From Forficula auricularia (lineage: Eukaryota; Arthropoda; Insecta; Dermaptera; Forficulidae), in the NCBI GenBank assembly GCA_024734495.1, contig JALMQS010000729.1:1178001-1242000 (forward strand): a stretch of DNA of 64,000 bases, given 5' to 3'. Both the position numbers and the translations under genes were made by a program. The notes below the pieces were generated by a model. That model saw only the letters and a program-made list of their open reading frames with translations, did no database searches and was not told the origin of the DNA. Positions 32,569 to 44,000 of this stretch are shown here, one piece after another (position 1 is the stretch's first letter; every line of letters begins with the position of its first letter).

Positions 32569-33067
32569 AAACGCAATTAGACTTAATTCTTAAACATGAG
32601 ACACAAACAAAAGAATCATAAGAGGGATACTTGATTCCAGGATCAAGCATCCCTCTACCTGAAGGGATCAACTATCCCGATGCAGCCATTTTTTCGAAAA
32701 TTGAAAAAAACAGCAACAAGTCAAGCAAATTTGTTATGGAAACAATTGCCTTTAAATAGCTAAATACACACAATATTTCAGAAATATAAGCAATAAATCA
32801 TAAAGTACAAGTACTAAAATTGTTGCGACTTCCCATGCATACGTATAAACAAGTAGGGTCATGAAAAAAATCAAATTTTCAAAATTAAAAGCAACAAGTT
32901 ATTGCTCATAGATGAGGTAAACAAGGTTTAGTAGCCATCATGACCGCTACCTAATTTGGCTAACAGAACAAAAATAAAGTCCTTGCAAGCGCTAATTTTT
33001 TAATGGGGATCATGTATCCCACAGGATCAACTATCCCACTTCTCCCCTAATTGTTTTAGTAAGAAAA

Positions 33068-33190
33068 CTAGTTGAAAGACCCGCCTTCGGCGGCCCTCTT
33101 GCTAGCCAAGCGGCTCGCCCCCTGGACCGCCCTCCGAAACCCACCCACACCATCACCCCAATGTACAGACAAAACCTTAATTATATATAT
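33068..33190. repeat. GC-rich fragment joined to a shared end
   Basis: A CCGCC..GGCGG hairpin (about 33081-33094) and a C-rich stretch lead to 'gtacagacaaaacc' and 'ttaattatatatata'. The latter end recurs at 37830-37860, so this is a repeat terminus of family C or E. Confidence 0.5.
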
Positions 33191-33543
33191 AATTTAATTT
33201 AACTGTTTTTGTAGGGGACCGACATAGATTCATAGATACATACAGAGGGCAGGCACAAATGTTAATTGTTTTGGTAAGAGAATGATGAAAAATTTGCAAT
33301 AAGTTAAAAAAAGAGTATTTGTGTTTGAGCGCCTCTAGCGAGCTTTCTGGGCAGCTCTGGGTGAGTTGTGAGCATAGAGTATATAGAGAGGAAGGCTCCA
33401 TAAGGGCCCTATGTATTTTAGCGTATACGAGTTACAGAGCTCTCTGGCGGGTCGTATACTGAAGCAAAATGGCGGGAACCGCATCTCATCGAGAAAAATT
33501 TTGGTGACGTCACACAGCGGATGATTCAAAATTATCATGAGCT

Positions 33544-33775
33544 ATGGGATATCCGTTATGTAAAACGGAAAGTCGGATTTTTCTGATTAGCACCTTATAT
33601 TTTCCTATCTGTTCTATCGATCTAAAATATTTTCAGCCTTGCGACGTTTCGGCTTCCATTGAAAAGTCACAGCAACTATATTTTTTTAGATAGATAGAAC
33701 AGGTAAGAAAATGTAAGGTGGTAAATTTTCAGAAAAATCCGACTTTCTGTTTTACATAAAACGGATAACGTCCCA
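33544..33775. repeat. foldback element within the P-like element
   Basis: The arms 'atgtaaaacggaaagtcgg' and 'ttttctgattagcaccttat' are answered by their complements at 33700-33770. The short internal block includes 'ttgcgacgtttcggcttcc'. Confidence 0.7.
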
Positions 33776-34599
33776 TCGACCGTGAATCACCCTGTATATT
33801 AAAGAAAAAATTATTAATTGTTTTGTAATTAAAATAAATACAAATCTTTAAAATATATATATAATAAAATCGTACTTTTATTAAAAAAAAAACTTTGGCA
33901 AATAATTAATGTAAAGATTTAAGTATCTTTTTTGAGTTTCTTTTTTGAAAATAATTTAATTAAGATTCAGGGACTTTGAGGGACTAGGAGGAAATTCATA
34001 TATAAAATAAATACTTGAAAATAATTTAAAATTAACCATTTTTTTATTTAGACCAAAAAATGACATTACAAATATTTTAATAAATAAATACAATCTTTTC
34101 AATGGAATTTTTGTGATTCGCATTCGCCAACATTAGTTATTTGAGGAAAACCTTCAAAGAATCACCTAGACACTTAAAAAAATAAACAATATTTTTACTT
34201 TATTTTCTAATTGAAATGATCTTTTTTTTATTAAATTAAAATAAGATATATCTATTTACCTATAAAATATAGGCTATTCTTTATTTTAATAAAAATATGT
34301 ATATATATGTTGTGGCTTCTGGCACAAAATCTAATCAAGAGCCGGTGTTTGGAGACCTGTGGACGGACGGCTTTAATGTGGATACGAAATCACTTCATTC
34401 TGGAGAATCTCGCTGCAGACGTCGTGGATATTTTTTATAAATTGTTTTTGATTAAAAATTGTCAGAACATATAAAGAAATATTTATTATTTTCATGGATA
34501 TCAGCAAATTGACACCAGCGTTTAGCTCTATAATTAAATTATACAAGAATTAACACATAAAAATCAAAGAAATAAATTATTAGTTAATTTTAAATAGGT

Positions 34600-34702
34600 T
34601 ACTTACATTTCATTGTTTTTAGGGCGTCCAAAAAAGTATGTTCTTTATCTGATTTGTGTCGCGAAAGCAACCTTTACACAACATTGACGTCGAGAACTAG
34701 CC
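34600..34702 (-). pseudogene. THAP domain exon, frameshifted
   Basis: On the - strand it starts ATG and reads SSRRQC, then shifts frame near the second Cys (compare 54541-54641, where CFVKGC is intact). It ends at the same gtaagt donor-like sequence. The THAP domain is a C2CH zinc-binding DNA-binding module found at the N-terminus of P-type transposases. Frameshifts make this copy non-functional. Confidence 0.75.
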
Positions 34703-35085
34703 ATATTTAATGATATTTTAATCGATAAATGTGCACGTTGGAAAATTTTCTAAATGAATGTTTGATAAAAACAAAGCCTGTGGAATCTTTTATCTATGAC
34801 AAAAACAAAATGTCAGACTGAATGTCATGTGACAATATGCTCTATGAATGGCTCTTAAGGACAAGAGTTTGAGAGACCCGCTAGAGAGTGCTTTTTTCCA
34901 AATACAACTTTCTCTCTATATACTCTATGTTGTGAGTTGACATCCGGCATCTGGAATCCACGCCACGTGATTTACAAAGAAAATTTCTTAATTCTGGCAA
35001 AGCTAACTTATTATTTTTACTTTATCTTAAATTAATTTGATAATAAAAATTTTAAATTAGTAACTGACTTTATAGACTATATATA

Positions 35086-38000
35086 ATGTCTACAAATTTT
35101 GATAAATTTAAATTAAAAGCTCAATCAGCTGTACGTAAAGTATTTATGAATTAAAAATTTATTATTATAATTTGTATTTATATTTTTTTTATTATTATTT
35201 TTTTAGGAAAAAGAAATAAAAATTTTAACTCGAGAATTAGAAGGATTAAAAAATACTTTTAGCTCTGCTCCTATTAATAGAGATTCAGAAGAATTAGAAC
35301 AATTAATTGGAGAAAATGCCAAGCTTAAATATAGATTAACTATTTTAAAAAAGGTATAAAGAAGACAAATTAAATAAATAAATAAAAATTATTAAAACAG
35401 GAATAGCAGGGAATTGGACATAAATAAAAAACAGTTTTTATTAAATGGGCCAGATGTTTCGTCGATTTATTTCGACTTCCTCAGTGGCCCATTTTATCAC
35501 TCTTTGTCAACAGATAATTCCACTATGCGACAAAACATCTTTAATCTTTTTTATTATAACTACATTACATTATTGTCCTCAATTATTCAACAATCTTGAA
35601 CCTTTTCTTCTTTCAACAATTAAAAAATCAAAATTCTCATAAAAATCCTTTATGTTGTTTTTTTACTTTAAAACAGACAAAGCACTTGCAATTTAAACTA
35701 TGATATCTATTTATCTATCTACTCTTATTAAACGAGCAAAAATTGTTTGTTTATATATTTATTTGTTTGTATCTTAGTTCTATTTTGAAACAAATTCTAT
35801 TAACAAGTTTTGAGGATGAGAAAACGATCTGGCTAGGTCTGGACCTCGACAAATTTAATCTTAATTGATCTTTTCTTAATTAAAGTAATTATTGATAGGT
35901 GAAAATCTCAATAAAAAAGTTTGTTTACATTTTTTTCAATTATCTTTTATTTTTAATTGGTTTTTTAATTTTAAAACCCACTAATACGTTATAGCAAATA
36001 TTAATATATATATGTTAAAATTAAAGATTAATTGATTATAAATTCGAATATTAAATTCCACAAAGAGTTAATAAGAAATATGATTATATATTAGAATTTG
36101 CCAATTTAATTGATTATTATAAAACTCGATAAATTGTTATTTAATTAAAAAAAATAATTATACGGAATTTATTTATATACCTATATATATACATAATCTG
36201 TGGGCCACTAGAAAACTAGAAATGCAAAAACTGGGGGTGGGTGGTGAAGGAGGTGGGGTACAGGGTTGGTGGAGTGGCGGGTTCGGGGTCCAGGGGCATA
36301 GCGGGGGTGCTTGTCCAGGGGGTGTGGTGTGCGGGTGCGGTATGGGACGGGGGTCCAGGGGCGTAGCAAGGCTGGTATGGGGGTGGGGTCCAGTGACGGG
36401 ATGGTTTTTATCAGAATTTTAAATTAAAAATAATATTAATATATAACTTTTAACTGAAGCAAAAAGTTGCCGAGCATCGCTCGGTGGCTCCAAGTTCTGC
36501 ATAAAAAACAACATAAAGGATTTTTAAAAGAATTTTGATTTTTTAATTGTTGAAAGAAGAAAAAAGGTTCAAGATTGTTGAATAATTGAGGCCAATAATG
36601 TATTGTAGTTATAATAAAAAAGATTAAAGATGTTTCGTCGCATAGTGGAATTGTCTTTTGACAAAGAGTGAGAAAATGGGCCACTGAGGAAGTCGAAATA
36701 AATCGACGAAACGTCTGGCCCATTTAATAAAAACTCTGTTTTTATTTATTGTCCAATTCCCTGCTATTCCTATATTAATTAATACTTATTATGGGTGCGA
36801 GTGATATTGAATTAAATTATATTTTAAAATAATTTTCATTCTTCAGGCGGTTGAAGAAGAGCAATCCAAATCCGAACCAAGGTTAACTTCTTCTTCAGCT
36901 AATATGGAGAGTATATTGGATATTCTGAATCAGATTTTTGAGGAAGCTATTAATTTAGCTTTTCCTGATTTACCAGAAACACCACCTGTAGCCATTGCTA
37001 ATTCACCAAAATTTGCAGATTATCAATGCAATTCAGCAATGGCAATTTCAGGATTATTAAAAGCCCAAGGTTTTATGAATATTAATTGTTTTAAATATAT
37101 GCTTGGGCATTTATATATCACAACTGGCTGCGTCAGGCGTTCCCTTGGTGTTATTTTATAATTTCCATTATTGACCCCCCCCCCCCAAAAAAAAATCTCC
37201 TTTTTGATTCAAAATATTCCATAGCCTCAGATTTTAAGTTTGAAGACATCTGATCCAAATACAAAATTTCATAAGAATATCTTTAGCCATTTTTATGGCA
37301 ATTGCGAATGCAATTTCAATTTTTTGACCCCCTCCCCCCATTTTGGTTGGCAAATTTTTGCATTTCTAGTCTTCTGGGGGCCTACAGATTATGTATACAA
37401 ATTTTGGTTGAGTTTGGTTCAAAGCTCTAGAATTTAGATTTTTTGATCCCCCCCCCTCCCTATTGGGTGGATTTTTGGGGAATTTTTTAAACAAAAATTT
37501 CAGAAATCACATCCTCTACAACTTTGCTTCTGACAAAATTTGCCGTAGAGTTAATAGTATAGGTGTTATTTTATAATTTCCATTATTGACCCCACAAAAC
37601 CCCCCAAAACCTCCTTTTGGGGTCAAAATATCAAAATATTCTATAGCTCAGATTTTAAGTTAGAAGACATCTGATCCAAATACAAAATTTCATAAGAATA
37701 TCTCCAGCCGTTTTTATACCCACTGGACACAAAAGAACAGACAGACAGACATGTATTTTGTTGAAGGTATTTTCTTTGATTACTTTGCTTGAAACGTGTG
37801 CATCCAAAATTTGAGGCGATTTGGACCAATGTACAGACAAAACCTTAATTATATATATAGATAAGTGAGCTCTAGTGCAACTGCTCAAGCTGGATCAAAT
37901 TGGCGAGGGAATTCCATCTCTAACATTAAAATTAAATGACACCTTCCAAGTTTGATGTTGGGAATCAGCGACATCAATAGTAACTTTTAAAAAACTGTCC

Positions 38001-41000
38001 ATAGAAAAAAAGCGGGCTCAGAATGACCATTCATTTTTCACTAAGGGCCAGAACTCTTCAGTAATGGCCAAAATGACAAAGAAACCCTTAAGATAAGACT
38101 GCTATAAATATGAATTTGGGAGCTTTGAGATTAATTAGTTCACATCTAATTTTTGACATTTTTGTTTAAAAACATTTTGAAAATAACCACCCAAAATGGG
38201 GAGAGGGTCAAAAATGAAAATTCTAGCCCTTTCGACCAAACTCAACCAAATTTTGTATACATAATCAGTGGGCCTCCAAAAGGCTAGAAATTCAAAAACT
38301 AACCACCCAAAATGGGAGGAGGGTCGAAAAATGAAAATCTAGGCTCTTGTACCAAACTTAACTTCAAAGTTTTAGCCTTCTGGGGAGTCCACAGAATATG
38401 CATACAAAATTTAGTTGAGTTTGGTCGAAAGAACTAGAATTTTCATTTGTGACTTCTCCCACCATTTTGGGTGGTTATTTTCAATTTTTTTTTAAACAAA
38501 AAATCTCCAAAAATTACATTCTCTACAATTTTGCTTCTAATGGAATTTGCCGTAGATTAAACAGTTTAGGAGTTACTATATAATCAATGAGGTGAGGCGA
38601 CGGTTAGAGTCTCGGGCCGTTGGCCTGAAGTACGCTGGTTCGAGACTGAGTCTCGGCAGATATTTGAAGTCGCTTCCTCTTGGAAAGTAATGGCAACCTA
38701 CCAAGAGTATAATTGCCTAGTAACCTCTCCAAACTAGCCGTTCAGATCCGGCGTTAAAAAGTAGGTCCCGTATATCTGTGTAAAAACAGCTAAACACACT
38801 CAGCACAGGTATATGTGGAGAGGAGCCGAAACGTCAGGGAGACCTGATATGGCACTTAAAAGAAGATGAATCAATGAGGTGATTTTACATTATTTTTTGA
38901 CATCTTTAGGGGTCGATTAATCCTAGAAACGACTCGATTTGGCGAATAAGAATTTGACTTTTGGGATGTGTACTGATCACACTACAGTATGGGATATGTT
39001 ATTTGGGTTCTGAAATCAGTTTCCAAAATGGTCATTAGCTCTCGGTCTATCACTGCTTGCATTGTTGGCGACCCGTCATATTTCATTGAATATAATCAAT
39101 TAAAAACGCCCAAGAATATACTTGAAATGAGAAAGAACACATTATATACTTTTATAAAAAATTATTTTTGTTTAATAATTTAAAAAATTAATATTTAGGA
39201 ATCAAGTTATCTCCAAGGGATGTAGGTAATAAACTGGTTGAAAAAGTTGCATCAAATCCAATCATTGAAAAACTCGAAGTCGCTGGACCTGGATTCATCA
39301 ACATTTTCGTTTCAAAAGATTACGCAAGCAAAATTCTCACTTCTTTAATTAAAAATGGTGTAAAACCACCTTTAAATAAGAAGTTAAAAGTGATTGTTGA
39401 CTTTTCTTCGCCAAATGTTGCCAAAGAAATGCACGTAGGACATTTAAGGTTGGTTTTTTACTCATTTTATATTTTAAAAATTAAGAGTTTATAAAGTGTA
39501 TTCTATTATTATCCAACAATTTTTTAGATCTACCATAATAGGAGAAAGTATAAGCCGTTTACTAGAGTTCCTTGGCCATGATGTTCTTAGATTAAATCAC
39601 TTAGGTGATTGGGGAACTCCTTTTGGAATGCTAATTGTACATTTACAGGATAAATTTCCAGATTATCTCAAGACCTCGCCACCAATAGGTGATTTACAAG
39701 CATTTTATAAGGTAAACAAAAAGGCTAAAACTATTATTAATAATATAAAAGCGGCCAAGTGCGAGTGGGACTCGCATAGCGAGAATCCCGCAGTCACTAC
39801 CTAATATTTTTTTTTTTTTTTTAATGAAAATGATGAGAGAAGGAATTACACCAAAAGAGTGCAACCCCTAAAGGCCTCGGTTGACCCCTCCATCGGGAAA
39901 AGAAGAAGAAAGAATTTTATGGGCTGGGCAGGGGTTGAAGGTATCTGTGGATACGGGTCTTAAATAGCTGAAGGTTATAAGTCGCGGGAAAGATGGTGGC
40001 AGGGAGCGAGTTTCAGTCTCCGGAGGTCATAGGGATAAAAGAGTTGGCGAAAGCGCTTGTACGACTTTTATCCAATTTGACAGCGAAGGGGTGCTGAGCG
40101 TTCGAAAACCGCGTGTTTCTCGTAAAGAGGGCATTAGGGGGGATAATTGATTTCAGCTCGACTGAACAGACACCGTGATAGTATCTGTAGTACAGGGAAA
40201 GGGCAGAAACGGTTCTTCGGTGAGCCAGGGAGTCGAGTGAGTTGGTTAGAGCCGGGTCTCCTATTAGTTTAATTGCTGGTTTCTGAATCGCATCCAGTGT
40301 AGCAAGAGAATGCTTGGAAGCACCCCTCCACAGATGAGAGCCATATTCGAGACAGGGACGAATTTGAGCCTTATACAGTATAAGAAGTTGACTGGGAGTA
40401 TAACAGCGTCTAGACCTAAATAGGAGACCAATCTTGCGCGCTGCAGCTTTAGCAGTGGTTGAGATATGGTCATTCCATGAAAGGCCAGACCCTAGAGTTG
40501 CGCCTAGCATTGAAATTTTATCCCTGAATTCTAGTGAGTTTGAGTCGAATGATATGTTTGGGAGGTTTCTGTCGACGCACCTAGAAATAAGGCAACACTG
40601 AGTTTTCACTGCATTGAAGTTAACTAAGTTTTGGGATCCCCAGTTTTTAAGTTTGCATAAGTCTAAATTAATTGAGAAGGCAATGTCTGCACGGTTTTTA
40701 TGCAATGCAGGGGCGTTCATCTGCGTAATGTACCTGATTGGAGGGCAAGTTTAGAAGGTCGTTGATATAGATAAGAAAAATATACTAATTTATGATAATT
40801 ATTAGATTTAATTATATACAATAATATTTTTTGTTTAAAATATTGAAGATAGAACAACATCAGATTTAAAATATTGAAAGAAATGAGTTGATTTATTTAA
40901 GAACAGGTTTATTAGATCATACATAAGAGAGAGATAGGTCCACTATTGGTGACTGGTCTTTGGTCAAGAGTGGCGAATGAATAAAGATATGGGACTTGGG

Positions 41001-44000
41001 ATAGGGATACTTTAGTAATTTTTTTTTTTTTTTAATGTGAAACCAACCAAGTATTTTTTATCTAATAATTTTACTTTAGTAATGACTAAAAACTAAAGCA
41101 GGGCTGTCCAACCTGGTGGCCCAGCACTGCAATGAATGCAGCCCGACATAAAATTATAAATTTCTTTAAAACATTAAGGTAGTTGTTTCACCATATGGGT
41201 TTTCTTAGGATTTTTTGAAATTTAGACAGATTATTATTTAAATACTTCTGCATCGATTGGTGGCAAAACGAAATTTATGAACAATATAGTTCTGGAGATA
41301 TTAAATTCCAAAGATAGAGTTTTTCAGACTCTTATACATTGCATTATACGGGATATCGGAAAGTTTACATACATATTTAATTATAATTAAGAAACTCTTC
41401 TTACCAATGTTATAAAAAACTAAACCAATATTAAACAATAACTAATACATTTTTTAAGAAAATTTTAATTCATAGTTACAACACAGTTTCTGAGATAATA
41501 ATGAATAAATAATAATGAAAAATTTACACTAAAAACAAGCTGGCAACAACGCATGTATTTAACCTAAAAAGTGGGTTAACTTTAGTAATTTTTTGACGTT
41601 TTTTCGCTTCAGCCATTGTCGCAACAGCTTTCAATCGCTTATTAAGAACTTTTTGTTTTATAAATCGACCTTTATAATGTATTTTATCTGTCATTTCTAT
41701 GATAAAAATATTCAAGCTCGGACAATGTTGCCAGATTTGTCAAACGAGCACGGGATTGGCTAGTAGTGGTACATAAACAGCAAAAAGTTTTGGGCTTATG
41801 AATTATGAATCCTTATTGTCTGTTCTTATATACTCTAGCATTAACTTTTTGCTAGTATTCTCGCGAAACAACTACCTTAATTTATAACAAATCTAATTGA
41901 AAAGTTTTCATTTTGCCGAGAGTAGCAGAGTTGTTGATTCATAGAGAGAAACCTTTTTAATGCTAACTGGCTTCTCGGCTCAGTAAGAGAAAAAAAATTC
42001 AATATCCACGCGATACTGACCCCATGAAAAATAATATTTATAATTAAAAAAGACTGATGAAGAAGGTCAAGCCTTCGAAACTATAGTCTCAAACAAATAA
42101 ATAATATACATATAACATATATATATATTTGATATACTATATATGTGTGTATGTTTATTTGCGTCAAGCATAGGACAACTTCTTTGGTTCCCTTTATGTA
42201 TAAAAATTCTGCTACTCTCCGCAAAAAGAAACTTTCAATTTAATATAGTTTAAAAATTTGCATCAATATAAAATTCTTTTGAATTATTTGTAAAATCAAG
42301 TTTTTAAATAATTATAAGGAATCTAAAAAAAGATTTGATGAAGATGAAGAATTCAAAAAACGTGCTTATGAAGCAGTAGTAAAATTACAAAGTTTTGACC
42401 CAGATCACATAAAAGGATGGAATTTAATTTGTGATGTTTCTAGGAAAGGTACTGTATATACTCTCTATTAATTTGGAGTATTTATATTATAATATCGAGA
42501 TTACTCACCTCACATAACATTATTTATGTATAAAATTTTTATTTAAATCACACATAATTAATTAAAATTATTTATTAAACACTAACAAATAATACAATAT
42601 AACTACGACGTTTCGATCGACTTATTCTGCGATTGCTCTCAAGTATGAGCACCCACTCCATTTATAGGTTAACTGGACCAATCACGTGTCGGTCAAGCTT
42701 ATATAGACTCCATGTACAGTCCAGTCAAAAAACCAACACACTGACGACCTCAGTTCGGACTGAGCAATTCATGTTTTTAAAAACCATAAAGTGAAAATTA
42801 TTGACAAATCAAATGATAATAATAATAATTCACAAAGAGAAACAAAGAGGTTGTCCTCTGCTTGATGCAAATAAACATACACACACATATATATCGAGAT
42901 GATATATCTGTATATATATATATATATTATTTATTTGTTTGAGACTATAGTTTCGAAGACTGTGGTCTTCATCATCAGTCTTTTTTAATTATAAATGTGG
43001 TTTTTCATGGAGTCAATATCGTATGGATATTGAAAATGTGATGTTCTTTCACTGGTTGGCAGCTTAGAATTAAAAACATTCTTTTGGTTCACAGTCAAAT
43101 ATAACCATGTTTCCCTTTCTCCTGGTTTGACAAAGAGATAGGCTGACAATGGAAGGGGGGGTTTGTTTTTCTTTTTTCTTTTATCTAAAATGGGATGTTT
43201 TGTTATCAAACAGCCTAAGAAAATTGCTATTTGATAATTCAATTTGGCTGTTCAAACAAAGGTCTGAATTTTTATTGAATGATTTCAAAATTTCAATTGC
43301 GTTAATTAATTTTGGGTTTGTTTCTCCTTTTATTAATCTAAATCCTGTTCCTTTTGGGAAAGAGTGATTGTTTGAATTTAAATGTTCCGCTAATGAGTTT
43401 CCGTTCTTTTTATTTTTAAAATCCCTAATATGTTCATTTAATCGAATTTTCAAATTCCTCTCTGTTTTCCCTAAGTACATCGCGTCACAATCTTTACATT
43501 TCAAACTATAAACCCCTTCTTTTTCTATATTTGGTAATTTGTCTTTTTTATTTGAACCTAAATCTTTTCCCAGAGTAATTGGAGTTTTGAATACTGTGTT
43601 GAACCCTAATTTGTGAATCAACAACTCTGCTACTCTCGGCAAAACAAAAACTTTCAATTAATTAATAATATTCTTGATATGTGGATTAATTGTTATTATT
43701 ATTATCATTTAATTTGTCAATATTTTTCAGTTTATGGTTTTTAAAAACATGTAATGCTCAGTCCGACAGGAGGCGCTGAGGTCGTCAGTGTCTATATAAG
43801 CTTGACCGACACGTGATTGGCTCAGTTAACCTATAATCGGAGTGGGTGCTCATAATTGAGAACGATCGCAACATACTTAGTTATATTGTATTATTTGTTC
43901 GTGTTTAATAAATAATTTTAATTAATTATGTGTGATTTAAATAAAAATTCAAATTTGAATCAAATTAATCACAAAAATAAAAGCTTCAACAGCTTCATTA

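Larger units (their letters stand above)
30323..33047 (-). mobile_element. pogo-like DNA transposon hosting nested insertions
   Basis: The ends are inverted: GGAGAGAGGTGGGATAGTTGATCC on the left and the complement of GGGGAGAAGTGGGATAGTTGATCC on the right (each given in part). TA dinucleotides flank at 30321-30322 and 33048-33049, as for Tc1/mariner/pogo elements. Short internal repeats of the terminal motif (gggatacttgatcc) lie at 31380 and 32625-32675. The interior carries a broken transposase start on the - strand plus two hAT elements and a MITE, each with its own target duplication. Without those insertions the host element would be about 1.1 kb, so it was already internally deleted. Confidence 0.75.
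33373..34928 (-). mobile_element. P-like (THAP) DNA transposon, copy 1
   Basis: The inverted ends CATAGAGTATATAGAG and (complement) ATAGAGTATATAGAG are flanked by identical GTTGTGAG (33365-33372 and 34929-34936). An 8-bp duplication, a CA start and a THAP-domain first exon fit the P superfamily. Most of the transposase is missing. The interior also holds a foldback at 33544-33775 and unrelated AT-rich sequence. The element ends about 150 bases upstream of the ArgRS start codon, so it lies in or next to that promoter. Confidence 0.8.

Noticed and set aside
42600..42660. A third hammerhead in the Penelope-like terminal repeat (GAAACGTC)
   Set aside because: The GAAACGTC end is present, but no CTGANGA core or stem II at the required distance could be found.
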